Below are positions 8,987-18,015 of a stretch of DNA of 64,000 nucleotides, piece by piece. Made by a program: the position numbers and the translations under genes. This stretch comes from Photobacterium lutimaris (lineage in GTDB: Bacteria; Pseudomonadota; Gammaproteobacteria; Enterobacterales; Vibrionaceae). Each line of letters begins with the position of its first letter. Position 1 is the first letter of the stretch. Below the pieces are notes generated by a model. That model was not told where the DNA came from and did no database searches. It worked only from the letters and a program-made list of their open reading frames with translations. The DNA lies in the NCBI RefSeq assembly GCF_003025555.1, contig NZ_PYMH01000010.1, forward strand, positions 124,001-188,000. Reading direction: 5' to 3'.

Positions 8987-9853
8987 ATGAAAGCAATCAA
9001 ATCAACCGCAGTGCTTTCTTTGTTAGTTTTTTTATCAACAAGTGCGCAGGCAAAATCAATCTTGGCACCGTTAGATAAAGTGGATTGGCAATTCTCAGGA
9101 GATCGCTTTTCTTGCAAATTAACAAAGGATCTTAAGTTCGATGGCAGTGTTGCGTTTATAGCAAACTCAGCCGAGCCATATTTGGTTTCCTTTACCAGTA
9201 GCCAGCGACCTTATTTTGTCGATAAGGTGTCGTTAAGCGTCAATTATTCGCCGTGGGAGCAAAATGAGTCTTTGCTCGAGCTGCTACAAGGCCAAAAAAA
9301 TGGCCAACAAGGCTTAACGTTTGAAGGAACGGAATCGCTCCATTATTTACTTAATAAAATGGAAAAAGGAGCATGGGGACGGATCTCGGTCAGTTATAAC
9401 CAACACCAAGAAACTAAAAGCTGGGATATTCCGGCGGTCAGCTTTGCCCCGTCTTATCAGGCGTTCAAATCATGCCTGACACAGCTGCTCCCTGTCGGGT
9501 ATGAGCAAGCAAAAGACAATACCTTCCTCTTTGCCCGCAGCGAAAGCCGGGTGAGTGCCGAGCAAAGACAGATGCTCAGTGATATAGCCCGTTATATCCG
9601 CTACGACCAAGGGATCAGTGCACTACTGATTGACGGCCATACCGATCGCACGGGGACATCACTGGATAATCTATGGCTGTCGCGCCAACGTGCTCAAGCG
9701 GTTGCTGACGAGCTGGTCGCGTTGGGTATCCGTCGTGATCTCATTCAACTTCGCGCCCATGGTCAGCGTTATCCGCTACAGCAAGGCTCGAACACCGATG
9801 CTAACCAGCAAAACCGCCGGGTACAGCTGCGCTTGGTCAAGGAGGGGGTATGA
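8987..9853 (+). CDS. motY: MotY-like flagellar motor protein (lateral)
   Basis: MotY proteins form the T-ring around the basal body and hold stators near the rotor by binding peptidoglycan. The 288-residue product has a signal peptide ending SAQA (about residue 22), a MotY-type N-terminal domain, and a C-terminal OmpA-like domain (about 175-285) with the hallmark LIDGHTDRTG and NRRVQLRL. I choose the ATG at 8987 over the TTG at 8978 because it gives a clean signal peptide. The stop overlaps the lafK start (ATGA), so the two are coupled. Confidence 0.88.
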   Translation: MKAIKSTAVLSLLVFLSTSAQAKSILAPLDKVDWQFSGDRFSCKLTKDLKFDGSVAFIANSAEPYLVSFTSSQRPYFVDKVSLSVNYSPWEQNESLLELLQGQKNGQQGLTFEGTESLHYLLNKMEKGAWGRISVSYNQHQETKSWDIPAVSFAPSYQAFKSCLTQLLPVGYEQAKDNTFLFARSESRVSAEQRQMLSDIARYIRYDQGISALLIDGHTDRTGTSLDNLWLSRQRAQAVADELVALGIRRDLIQLRAHGQRYPLQQGSNTDANQQNRRVQLRLVKEGV

Positions 9854-11217
9854 AATCCAGTGATGTGATTTTTGCTCACCGTTGTCTGATACAGGCGGCG
9901 GCCGCGATTAAAATTCTGACGGCTGAAGGTTACACCGTCCGCAATGCCTCCACGGCGGCAGATGCTTTGGCGAAATTGCGCCTGCAACCAGATAGCTTAC
10001 TGTTCGTGGCTGACAACCTGACCGATATGGATATGCTGTCGACTATCCGCCGGGCCAAGCAAGTGGCCATAAAGGGGACGGTGGTCGCGATTGTTGATTA
10101 TCAGCAAAGCAAACTGGCCAGCGATGCCATGCAGGCCGGCGCAGATGATTATTTGCTGCAGCCTTATCAGCCAGAACAAATCACCGCGTTGATGAAGCGT
10201 AACCAAACCGTGCAATCGCCGAAGCGAGAGGTCGTTGCGACGAGTCGCCGCAGTCTGCAAGTACTGCAAATGGCCCACCGCGCCGCTCAGACTGATGCAA
10301 CCGTGCTGATCACTGGAGAGTCAGGTACCGGCAAGGAAGTACTGGCTCGCTATGTTCACGATAACTCGCCACGCAGTGAAGGACCGTTTGTCGCTATCAA
10401 CTGTGCGGCGATCCCTGAGAGCATGCTGGAAGCTGTACTGTTTGGCCATACCAAAGGGGCGTTTACCGGCGCAACCCAAAGTCAAGCGGGTAAGTTCGAA
10501 GAAGCTAACGGCGGCACCCTGTTGCTCGATGAAATTGGCGAGATGCCGCCGGCTCTGCAGGCGAAATTGCTGCGCGTGCTGCAGGAGCGTCAGGTTGAAC
10601 GCCTCGGTAGCCACCGTTCGATTGCGCTGGATATTCGTATTATTGCCGCGACCAATGTTGACTTACAGCTGGCGATAGCTGAACGGCGTTTCCGCCAAGA
10701 TCTTTATTACCGCTTGGATGTGTTGCCATTGCAATGGCCACCGCTGCGCGAGCGCAAAGACGATATTTTGCCACTGGCCGATCACTTTATCCGCAAGCTC
10801 AATGCCGGTTGCACAGACTCTTGCAGTTTATCGGAAGAAGCGCAACAGGTACTGCTGCACTACAGCTGGCCTGGGAATATCCGTGAGCTGGAGAACACTA
10901 TCCAGCGGGCTTTGGTGATGCGCCATGGTCACTGGATCACTGCTCAGGATCTGATGCTTAACGATATGCTGAGCACCATGGTGGAAGGGGCGATTACCGA
11001 CGTGGTTGAAGATGCCAAACAGGCCCTCAAACAAAGCCGCAAGAATGCCGAGCACCAATTTATTCTCGACACGTTAGCTCGCTTCAATGGCAAACGTAAC
11101 CACACTGCGGAAGCGCTGGGGATGTCGACCCGCGCATTGCGCTACAAGATTGCCGCCATGCGTGAGCAGGGGATCAACATCGATTCCTATATTCATCAAT
11201 CGGGCACTGCGGCATAA
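9850..11217 (+). CDS. lafK: Sigma-54-dependent lateral flagellar activator LafK
   Basis: LafK is the master activator of lateral flagellar genes. The 455-residue protein has a receiver-like domain (1-115), an AAA+ domain with Walker A GESGTGKE (156-163), the sigma-54 contact loop GAFTGA (203-208) and LLLDE (224-228), and a Fis-type helix-turn-helix near 412-435. The receiver is degenerate. The usual acidic pair near the N-terminus is replaced by VIFAHRC, and the conserved Lys by Gln104, although Asp55 remains. Regulation by phosphorylation is therefore doubtful. It is followed directly by fliE and overlaps motY. Confidence 0.92.
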   Translation: MKSSDVIFAHRCLIQAAAAIKILTAEGYTVRNASTAADALAKLRLQPDSLLFVADNLTDMDMLSTIRRAKQVAIKGTVVAIVDYQQSKLASDAMQAGADDYLLQPYQPEQITALMKRNQTVQSPKREVVATSRRSLQVLQMAHRAAQTDATVLITGESGTGKEVLARYVHDNSPRSEGPFVAINCAAIPESMLEAVLFGHTKGAFTGATQSQAGKFEEANGGTLLLDEIGEMPPALQAKLLRVLQERQVERLGSHRSIALDIRIIAATNVDLQLAIAERRFRQDLYYRLDVLPLQWPPLRERKDDILPLADHFIRKLNAGCTDSCSLSEEAQQVLLHYSWPGNIRELENTIQRALVMRHGHWITAQDLMLNDMLSTMVEGAITDVVEDAKQALKQSRKNAEHQFILDTLARFNGKRNHTAEALGMSTRALRYKIAAMREQGINIDSYIHQSGTAA

Positions 11218-11234
11218 GGAAAAGGACGGACGCT

Positions 11235-11567
11235 ATGTCGAATCAAACCTCAATGATGCAGAGCGATATGTTGCAGCGAATGACCGTGATGCGCGAACAG
11301 GCTCAGACCGGCACCCAAGTTGCAGTGAATCTCTCGCATCCGCCAACCGGTAACTTTCAGGTTGCGATGCAACAAGCGGTGCGCCGGGTTGATAACCAGC
11401 AGCACCACGCCCATCAGCTGACGGCTGATGTGGATGCCGGTCGCTCCGATGACTTGGTCGGCGCAATGGTCGCCAGTCAGAAAGCCAGTATTTCTTTTTC
11501 AGCATTGACACAGGTAAGGAATAAGCTCCTGGCTGCCTATGACGATGTACTGAAGATGCCTCTGTAG
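11235..11567 (+). CDS. fliE: Lateral flagellar MS ring-rod junction protein FliE
   Basis: FliE links the MS ring to the proximal rod and is among the first exported proteins. The 110-residue protein is mostly helical. It ends in the conserved FliE segment with ASISFSALTQVRNKLLAAYD, followed by the usual terminal MPL-type tail. It lies 17 bases after lafK and 10 before fliF. Confidence 0.93.
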   Translation: MSNQTSMMQSDMLQRMTVMREQAQTGTQVAVNLSHPPTGNFQVAMQQAVRRVDNQQHHAHQLTADVDAGRSDDLVGAMVASQKASISFSALTQVRNKLLAAYDDVLKMPL

Positions 11568-11577
11568 TGAGAAGAAA

Positions 11578-13332
11578 ATGAGTACAACAGTAGCTGAAAA
11601 CCCAGAACAGGCAGCATCAAACACATGGCTGTCATACAAAAACACAATCCAGAAGCGACTAGACGGAAAGTACAAGAACGTAGCACTGATTACGGTGCTG
11701 GCTTTGTTGGTGTCGCTATTTATCGTGGTGCTGATGTGGACTCAGACGAGCCCGTACAAGCCTCTTTATGGTACCCAGGAGCGCTACGACAACAGTGAGA
11801 TCCTATCGGTATTAGAGCAGGAAAAAATCCAGTTCCAGCTTGATAGCCAGTCTGGCCAAATTTTGGTACCGGCAAACCGTTTGGCGGATGCCAGGATTGT
11901 CCTTGCAGCCCGGGGCGTGAAGGCCAAGTTGCCGGAAGGGTTGGAAATTCTTGACCGTAGTACAGGCCTTGGTACCAGTCAGTTTATTGAAAACGCCCGC
12001 TACCGTCAGGGGCTGGAAGGGGAGCTGGCGCGCACTATCTTGGCGATCCGTGCGGTTAACCATGCTCGGGTACACCTGGCTATCCCAAACCGTACTCTCT
12101 TTGTTGGTATCAACGAAGAGAAGCCATCGGCGGCAGTAATGCTGGAGCTGGAGCCGGGCATGCAGCTCGATCAGCCTCAGGTGGAAGCGATTGTCAATTT
12201 GGTCAGTGGCAGCATCACCGGAATGGCCGTTGATGCCATCTCTGTGGTTGATCAGTACGGCAATTTGCTGAGCGCTGATTTGGCCATGGGCCAGCAGTCG
12301 CAGGTTAATGTACGTTTCCATGAGCTGCAGCAGCGGGTGGAGCGTGACATCGTTCGCCGTGCTGGCGATATGCTGGCACCATTGCTGGGGGTGGGCAACT
12401 TCCGAGTCCAGGTTGCCGCGACATTGAATTTTGATCAAATCGAAGAGACCCATGAGTCTATCGACAGCGATCCGGTGCTGCGTACCGAGTTCACCAAGCA
12501 GGATAATACCCAGGGCCAGTTGGCAATGGGGATCCCGGGCGCGCTGAGCAATCAGCCAACAGGTGAAGAAAGCACCACCAACAATGAAACACGCAATGAG
12601 CGCGCTGAGCTGAACCGTCATTATGATGTGGGTCGCAAAGTTCGCCATACCCGCCATGCCCAAGGTGGGATCGAAATGTTATCTGTCTCAGTGCTGCTCA
12701 ACGATGATGTTCATGAGCAAGGCTGGCAACAAGCACAATTGGAGCAAGTAGCTCAAATGGTTAAAGATTCTGTTGGATATGTTGCAGAGCGTGGTGATCA
12801 GTTCAGCCTGCATGCCTTTAATTTTGCCCGGGCGGTAGACGCTGCGCCGGTAGATACTCCGTGGTGGCATGATCAGCAACTGTTGTTGCTGGCGAAGTAT
12901 GGCGTTTACACCCTGTTGGGGCTGTCGTTCATTATCCTTGTGCTGCGCCCATTGGTGAAGGCGCTGCAGCGTCCAGCTCCGGTGACAACAGCATTGGCGA
13001 CCGCACCTGCCGGTGCGGCAATGATGGTTAGCAATGAGATGCCTGCCGCCGACTCGGTCAGTGAATTTAAGCCAGCAAGCATTAATGCGACAGGTGGAAG
13101 CGAGCAGGATCTGGCTGATGCCCTGCTCGACTCTATTGCTCAAGGTGGAATGGTCGCTGAGGATAATACCCCTCAGTCTGCTGGGGAGGTCGACTTTGAT
13201 TTGTCGACACTGCCACCACCGGGTTCGGAGTTGGAGGTGCAGGTGAAGCACTTGCAAAAGCTCACCGAAGTGGAACCAGAACGTGTCGCAGAAGTTATCA
13301 AGAAGTGGGTGAATAGCAATGAGTCTAAGTAA
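11578..13332 (+). CDS. fliF: Lateral flagellar MS-ring protein FliF
   Basis: FliF builds the MS ring in the inner membrane and houses the export gate. The 584-residue length is typical. A first membrane helix lies near residues 36-56 (ALITVLALLVSLFIVVLMW) and a second near 437-457. Between them are ring-building motifs, including ARYRQGLEGELARTI. The cytoplasmic C-terminus (LPPPGSELEVQVKHLQKL...) would bind FliG. Its stop lies 14 bases inside fliG. Confidence 0.95.
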   Translation: MSTTVAENPEQAASNTWLSYKNTIQKRLDGKYKNVALITVLALLVSLFIVVLMWTQTSPYKPLYGTQERYDNSEILSVLEQEKIQFQLDSQSGQILVPANRLADARIVLAARGVKAKLPEGLEILDRSTGLGTSQFIENARYRQGLEGELARTILAIRAVNHARVHLAIPNRTLFVGINEEKPSAAVMLELEPGMQLDQPQVEAIVNLVSGSITGMAVDAISVVDQYGNLLSADLAMGQQSQVNVRFHELQQRVERDIVRRAGDMLAPLLGVGNFRVQVAATLNFDQIEETHESIDSDPVLRTEFTKQDNTQGQLAMGIPGALSNQPTGEESTTNNETRNERAELNRHYDVGRKVRHTRHAQGGIEMLSVSVLLNDDVHEQGWQQAQLEQVAQMVKDSVGYVAERGDQFSLHAFNFARAVDAAPVDTPWWHDQQLLLLAKYGVYTLLGLSFIILVLRPLVKALQRPAPVTTALATAPAGAAMMVSNEMPAADSVSEFKPASINATGGSEQDLADALLDSIAQGGMVAEDNTPQSAGEVDFDLSTLPPPGSELEVQVKHLQKLTEVEPERVAEVIKKWVNSNESK

Positions 13333-14350
13333 TTTTAGTCATTTGGCAGACGGTGATGTGTTGCTGGAACCGATGGAGCAAACTGCGATTTTGTTGCTCA
13401 GCATGGGCGAGGAATCTGCCTCTCAGGTGATGCGACATATGTCGCGAGATGAACTGCTTAAAGTCAGTCACGCGATGGCCCAGCAACCGGCGATCCGCAG
13501 TATTGAAGCCCGCTTTGTCTTGCAGGGATTCTTTGAAGAGTTCCGTGCTCAATCAGGGATCAGCGGTGCCTCGCGCCCATTTTTGCAACGCACCTTGGAC
13601 AAAGCTCTGGGGGGGCGGTTGGCCCGTAATCTACTGGATACAATCTATGGCGATGAAATCCGCACCTCGATGCAGCGCTTGCAGTGGATTGAGCCTAAAC
13701 AGCTTGCCAAATTTTTGTTGAATGAACATGTCCAGATGCAGGCGGTTTTCATCGCTTTTCTGCCACCGGACATTGCCTCTCAGGTTTTGGCTGAGCTGTC
13801 GCAGGATGAGCAGAAGGATGTTTTGCGTCGAATTGCGGTGTTGACGGAAGTGAGCCGTGACGTCGCGCTGGAGTTGCAAGATTTGGTTGACCGCTGTATC
13901 GACTTCTTAGCCGAAAATTCGGGCGCCGTAATCGAAGGTGAGAAGCAGGTTGCCGATATCATTAATCGTTTCAGTGGTGATCAATTGAGCCTGATGACTG
14001 CGCTTGAAGAACACGATACGGAATTGGCTGAGCGGCTCAAGAACAAGATGTACGAGTTTTCTATTCTTACCCGTCAACCGGAAGCTGTTCGCCTGCGTAT
14101 TCTTGAAGAGATCCCAACCGATCTGCTCGCCATGGCACTGAAAGGGGCCGAACCAGGTCTGCGCAAGTCATTGCTTGCTATTTTGCCGCGTCGTATGCAG
14201 CAGTCGATGGAAGGGGAGATCGCCCAGCTGGGTAAAGTGTCACTGCGTCAGGTCCAAGAAGCCCGCTCGGAAATCATGGATTATGTGCGTGAATTGAATG
14301 AATCCAAAGTGATTAGCCTGCAGCTATATCAAGAGACCACGGTGGAGTAG
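13319..14350 (+). CDS. fliG: Lateral flagellar rotor switch protein FliG
   Basis: FliG is the C-ring subunit that takes torque from the stator. The 343-residue protein has the three FliG domains. The N-terminal FliF-binding domain carries TAILLLSMGEESASQVM. The C-terminal torque helix has charged residues in LRKSLLAILPRRMQQSMEGE. The gene begins inside the end of fliF (14-base overlap) and is followed 2 bases later by fliH. Confidence 0.95.
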   Translation: MSLSNFSHLADGDVLLEPMEQTAILLLSMGEESASQVMRHMSRDELLKVSHAMAQQPAIRSIEARFVLQGFFEEFRAQSGISGASRPFLQRTLDKALGGRLARNLLDTIYGDEIRTSMQRLQWIEPKQLAKFLLNEHVQMQAVFIAFLPPDIASQVLAELSQDEQKDVLRRIAVLTEVSRDVALELQDLVDRCIDFLAENSGAVIEGEKQVADIINRFSGDQLSLMTALEEHDTELAERLKNKMYEFSILTRQPEAVRLRILEEIPTDLLAMALKGAEPGLRKSLLAILPRRMQQSMEGEIAQLGKVSLRQVQEARSEIMDYVRELNESKVISLQLYQETTVE

Positions 14351-14352
14351 AG

Positions 14353-15327
14353 ATGTTTAGACGAAATAAAATTATGCGCTTACAACCAAGCCAGTTTCGC
14401 AGTCATCGTTTCCCGCCGTTGGTGGATCCTACGAGCCTGGCTCAGGAACCGGCACCAGTGCTCCCGTCTGGTCGGGCATTTAATGACGAGGCCGGTCTTG
14501 ATAGTGACAGCCTGTTTGGCGATGACTTTGGTACTGATGAACTCGGCTTTGATAGCTTAGCGATGGACGATTTCGGACTGGATGAGTTGAATGAGGATGC
14601 CCGCCTGATGGCGGGTCTCGATGGGGAGCCATTGCCCGACGCCCCGGGTCAATCAGGTCAGCAAGAAGACTTTCAGGCCCAGTTTAACCAAGGTTTCCAG
14701 CAGGGCATCACCCGTGGCCACGAGGAAGGGTTGCTGCAGGGGGTTGAACAGGGCCAGCAGCAAGGCTTCGAACAAGGTGTGGTGCAGGGCCGAGAGCAAG
14801 GGATCGCACAGGGTATTAAAGAGGGCAAGGCCCAGTTTGTCAAAGCGACTCAGCCGTTTGCCCAAATACACCAACAGACCGCCGAACTGTTTGCTGAGCA
14901 TGAACGCCGCCAGCGCGAGCAGGTGTGCGAGCTGGTACAGAAAGTGTCCCAGCAGGTGATCCGTTGTGAGCTGGCCCTTCAGCCCCAGCAAATCCTGGCG
15001 TTGGTTGAAGAAACACTGGATAGCCTGCCCGGAGAGCCTGTGGGTCTTAAAGTCAAAATGGCCAGTGAGGAATTTACCCACCTAGAGAAAGTGGCCAGCG
15101 ATAAAATTGATGCATGGAATATTGTCTGTGATGACTCCCTACGCCAAGGCGAGTGCCGGGTCGTAACCAAAAATGCCGAAGCCGATGCAGGCTGTGAACA
15201 GCGCCTTGAGACTTGTATGTCTGCGGTAAAAGGCCATCTGCTTGATGAGCAAGTGGTACTTGAAGCGAATGCGCAAGAACAAGAACAAGAACAAGAACAT
15301 GATGGGGCGATCAAGCAGGCATCATGA
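14353..15327 (+). CDS. fliH: Lateral flagellar export ATPase regulator FliH
   Basis: FliH is the stator-like partner that holds FliI ATPase to the C-ring. The 324-residue protein has an acidic N-terminal region, then a run of GxxxG-type repeats (about 115-155, for example EGLLQGVEQGQQQGFEQG) typical of FliH. A helical, V-ATPase-E-like C-terminal domain follows. The last residues before the end are an EQEQEQE tract encoded by a CAAGAA hexanucleotide repeat (about 15277-15299). The stop overlaps fliI by 4 bases (ATGA). Confidence 0.9.
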   Translation: MFRRNKIMRLQPSQFRSHRFPPLVDPTSLAQEPAPVLPSGRAFNDEAGLDSDSLFGDDFGTDELGFDSLAMDDFGLDELNEDARLMAGLDGEPLPDAPGQSGQQEDFQAQFNQGFQQGITRGHEEGLLQGVEQGQQQGFEQGVVQGREQGIAQGIKEGKAQFVKATQPFAQIHQQTAELFAEHERRQREQVCELVQKVSQQVIRCELALQPQQILALVEETLDSLPGEPVGLKVKMASEEFTHLEKVASDKIDAWNIVCDDSLRQGECRVVTKNAEADAGCEQRLETCMSAVKGHLLDEQVVLEANAQEQEQEQEHDGAIKQAS

Positions 15328-16664
15328 GTAACATAATCGACTACCGGCTAGAACAAGCACTGGCCTCCCTCGACGCTGTCCCGGTGGCGAAAGTTACCGG
15401 GCGCTTGGTGAAAGTCACCGGATTGATGTTAGAAGCGGTAGGTTGCCGGTTGCTTACAGGGCAGCGCTGTTTAGTGGAAACGGGTAACGGCACCAAAATT
15501 GAAGCACAGACCGTGGGCTTCAACCGTGAGGTTGCTTATTTGATGCCGGTCAGTAACGCCTCGGGGTTGTTTTCGGGGGCCAAGGTGTGGCCGCTAGAAG
15601 GCGAGAGCCTCATTCGTATCGGCCCGCAATGGCTTGGCCGGGTGCTCAATGGCCTTGGTGATCCGTTGGATCGCTTGGGGCCGGTACTCGGTCAGGATGA
15701 TATCAGCCTCGAAAGTGAAAACATCAACCCGATGTCGCGTCGCCCGATTGACGGGGCGCTGGATGTCGGGATCCGGGCAATCAACAGTCTATTGACCCTG
15801 GGAAAAGGCCAGCGGATAGGCCTTTTTGCCGGTAGCGGGGTGGGTAAAAGCGTTCTGCTTGGTATGATCACTCGTCAAACCAGTGCCGATGTCGTGGTTG
15901 TGGGCCTTATTGGTGAGCGTGGTCGCGAAGTGAAGGAGTTTATCGAACACTCCCTGGGGCCAGAGGGCTTGGCACGGGCTGTTGTAATAGCCGCTCCTGC
16001 TGACGAATCGCCCCTGATGCGCCTGCGTGCTTCCCAGCTTTGTCATCGGGTCGCGGAATATTACCGTGATCAGGGCAAGGATGTACTGTTGTTGATGGAT
16101 TCCCTAACCCGCTTTGCCATGGCGCAGCGGGAAATTGCCCTGGCGCTGGGGGAGCCTCCTGCAACCAAAGGTTATCCGCCTTCGGTGTTTAGTATGCTGC
16201 CGCAACTGGTTGAGCGGGCAGGTAACAGTGCCTCGGAGCAGGGGAGCATGAGTGCGATTTATACGGTGCTAACGGAAGGGGACGATCAGCAAGACCCTAT
16301 CGCTGACAGTGCCCGAGCCATTCTTGATGGTCATGTGGTGTTGAATCGCCACTTGGCAGAGGCCGGCCATTACCCAGCTATTGATATTTCCCAGTCCATT
16401 TCACGAACCATGCCGCAGGTGGTCAGTAAAGAGCAGCTACGTCATGCTATGCGCTTCAAGCAGCTCTACAGCCGTTATCAGGAAGTGCGCGAGCTGATCC
16501 CATTAGGCGGTTATCAACCGGGTAATGATCCGGAAATGGATCAGGCGGTTTTAGCGCATCCTAAGCTGGTGGCTTTCCTGCAACAAGAAATGGATGAGCA
16601 AGCAGACTGGGAGACAGTTGATAGACAAATGAGCCAATTGATACAGGAGCTAAACCTTGGCTAA
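15324..16664 (+). CDS. fliI: Lateral flagellar export ATPase FliI
   Basis: FliI is the F1-beta-like ATPase that helps feed substrates to the export gate. The 446-residue length is normal. Walker A is AGSGVGKS (169-176). Other family motifs seen are GLIGERGREVKEF, DSLTRFAMAQREI and the GEPPATKGYPPSVF substrate region. It overlaps fliH at its start and fliJ at its end. Confidence 0.96.
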   Translation: MSNIIDYRLEQALASLDAVPVAKVTGRLVKVTGLMLEAVGCRLLTGQRCLVETGNGTKIEAQTVGFNREVAYLMPVSNASGLFSGAKVWPLEGESLIRIGPQWLGRVLNGLGDPLDRLGPVLGQDDISLESENINPMSRRPIDGALDVGIRAINSLLTLGKGQRIGLFAGSGVGKSVLLGMITRQTSADVVVVGLIGERGREVKEFIEHSLGPEGLARAVVIAAPADESPLMRLRASQLCHRVAEYYRDQGKDVLLLMDSLTRFAMAQREIALALGEPPATKGYPPSVFSMLPQLVERAGNSASEQGSMSAIYTVLTEGDDQQDPIADSARAILDGHVVLNRHLAEAGHYPAIDISQSISRTMPQVVSKEQLRHAMRFKQLYSRYQEVRELIPLGGYQPGNDPEMDQAVLAHPKLVAFLQQEMDEQADWETVDRQMSQLIQELNLG

Positions 16665-17085
16665 GCAATCAAAAGCACTGGATCGGTTTCGTCAAATCAG
16701 GCAGGGAGAGCTGGAAAAGTTGGGACAGCAGTACCAACAGAAGCAGCAAGATTGCGCCAATCACCTCCAAAAACTCGAGCAGCTGGATGCACTTTACGAT
16801 TCTTGCCAAGTGGTTGCTGGTGAAACGGCATTGGCATGGACTAACCGCTTTGCCATCCGTGATCACCTCAAGCACTTAACTGAAATCCAAACTCAAACGC
16901 TCGCATTGTCCCAAGCTGAGCAGGTTAGCCTTAAGCAGCATGTTGTCCAGCAGCATGTGAAGGTTAAAAGTTTGGAGAGTGTGATAGAGAAACGTCGCCA
17001 GCATCATGACAGGCTTGCTGCCAAGAGCGAGCAAAAGCTGATGGATGAAATGGCCATGCAACGGTTTATCCGGCCCACATTCTAA
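16657..17085 (+). CDS. fliJ: Lateral flagellar export protein FliJ
   Basis: FliJ is the small coiled-coil stalk that links the FliI ring to FlhA. The 142-residue product is nearly all helix, rich in Gln, Lys and Glu (LDRFRQIRQGELEKLGQQYQ). The start is a TTG at 16657, supported by AGGAG at 16646-16650 and the overlap with the fliI stop. It is the last gene of the motY-lafK-fli block and is followed by a strong terminator. Confidence 0.88.
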   Translation: MAKQSKALDRFRQIRQGELEKLGQQYQQKQQDCANHLQKLEQLDALYDSCQVVAGETALAWTNRFAIRDHLKHLTEIQTQTLALSQAEQVSLKQHVVQQHVKVKSLESVIEKRRQHHDRLAAKSEQKLMDEMAMQRFIRPTF

Positions 17086-17103
17086 TTGATTGGCAAAGCG
17101 TAC

Positions 17104-17133
17104 AAAACGCCGCAGTACTCACTGCGGCGTTTT
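17104..17133. terminator. Bidirectional terminator between fliJ and flgN
   Basis: AAAACGCCGCAGT (17104-17116) pairs perfectly with ACTGCGGCGTTTT (17121-17133) around a 4-base loop. The GC-rich stem flanked by A and T runs should end both the fliJ transcript (plus) and the flgA-M-N transcript (minus). Confidence 0.88.
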
Positions 17134-17174
17134 CTATTGGGCTTAAGTGACAGAACAGTCGATGGGAGCAGGTA

Positions 17175-17609
17175 TTACACTGGCTGGTAGGTGGTATCGT
17201 TATCTTGGTGCAGTACCTGGGTGAGGATGTCTTGCTGCATCATCAACAAGCGGCTGTTGCGCTCGTTTTGTGCCATGCAGGTATGGACTAAGCGTTTGAG
17301 CTGTGCCCATTTTCGGTCGACAGGCTGGCGGTACTGGGCAGGTAGGGCAGAGATCAGGCGATTGACACTATCGGGGGAGTTATCCATGCCCAGTTGATTG
17401 AGTATCGACGTCCGTAGCTCAGCGCGTTGTTGTAATTGTTGCAATAGATGTTGATGGGGCGTCGCCATAGCGGTGAGTTTGTCGCCATTACGGTGCAGCA
17501 TATTATGATGCTGCACCTTCAGTAGTTGATGAAGCTGCTGGTAATCAGCCAGATCACGCTGGATATCCTGAATAAAGTTCTTGATGACTGACGCTGATTT
17601 TGGGCTCAT
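17175..17609 (-). CDS. flgN: Lateral flagellar chaperone FlgN
   Basis: FlgN is the cytoplasmic chaperone for the hook-associated proteins FlgK and FlgL. The 144-residue helical protein starts at the ATG at 17609 (MSPKSASVIKNF), with GGAAG upstream. A longer frame upstream is flgM read out of frame. Identification rests on size, helical content and position after flgA and flgM; sequence in this family is poorly conserved. Confidence 0.8.
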   Translation of the reverse strand: MSPKSASVIKNFIQDIQRDLADYQQLHQLLKVQHHNMLHRNGDKLTAMATPHQHLLQQLQQRAELRTSILNQLGMDNSPDSVNRLISALPAQYRQPVDRKWAQLKRLVHTCMAQNERNSRLLMMQQDILTQVLHQDNDTTYQPV

Positions 17610-17637
17610 GGTATTTAACTTCCGGGGTTTCAAACAA

Positions 17638-17946
17638 TCAGTCGCGGCTGTGGGCACCGCGGATGCTGGCAGCCAGTCCATCAAGATCGACTTCGTAATT
17701 ACCGCTGGCCAGTAAGGTACGGATTTCATTGACCTTCGCCATATCGACATCAGGGATACGCTTAAGCTCTTGCTGTAAGCTATCCATGCTTTGCGCTTGT
17801 GGGCTGACATCAGCACTGGGCTTTTTCACTGAAGAGAGCGGCGCTGGCGAGGTTGATACTTCATTATTGGTCGCTTCAGATGTTTTCTTGGGTTGGTTTT
17901 GGACTGCAGTGGCTAACTGCAAACCTGCTTTGGTTGACTCGATCAT
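17638..17946 (-). CDS. flgM: Anti-sigma-28 factor FlgM (lateral)
   Basis: FlgM binds the flagellar sigma factor until it is exported through the finished hook. At 102 residues it has a disordered Ser/Pro/Ala-rich N-terminal half and a C-terminal sigma-binding region with MAKVNEIRTLLASGNYEVD and LDGLAASI, both typical of FlgM. GGAGA precedes the ATG. Its likely partner is the sigma-28 gene at 37241. Confidence 0.92.
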   Translation of the reverse strand: MIESTKAGLQLATAVQNQPKKTSEATNNEVSTSPAPLSSVKKPSADVSPQAQSMDSLQQELKRIPDVDMAKVNEIRTLLASGNYEVDLDGLAASIRGAHSRD

Positions 17947-18015
17947 GGCAAATCTCCTGACTTCTTCTCCGATACTAAGGTTAAGCGACCAGCGAAGCGA
18001 CTTGATTAAATCAAT

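Noticed and set aside
18002..18014. TTGATTAAATCAA between flgM and flgA, similar to an FNR site
   Set aside because: The half-sites are one base too close for FNR (13 instead of 14 bases), and the site lies downstream of flgA, not at a promoter.
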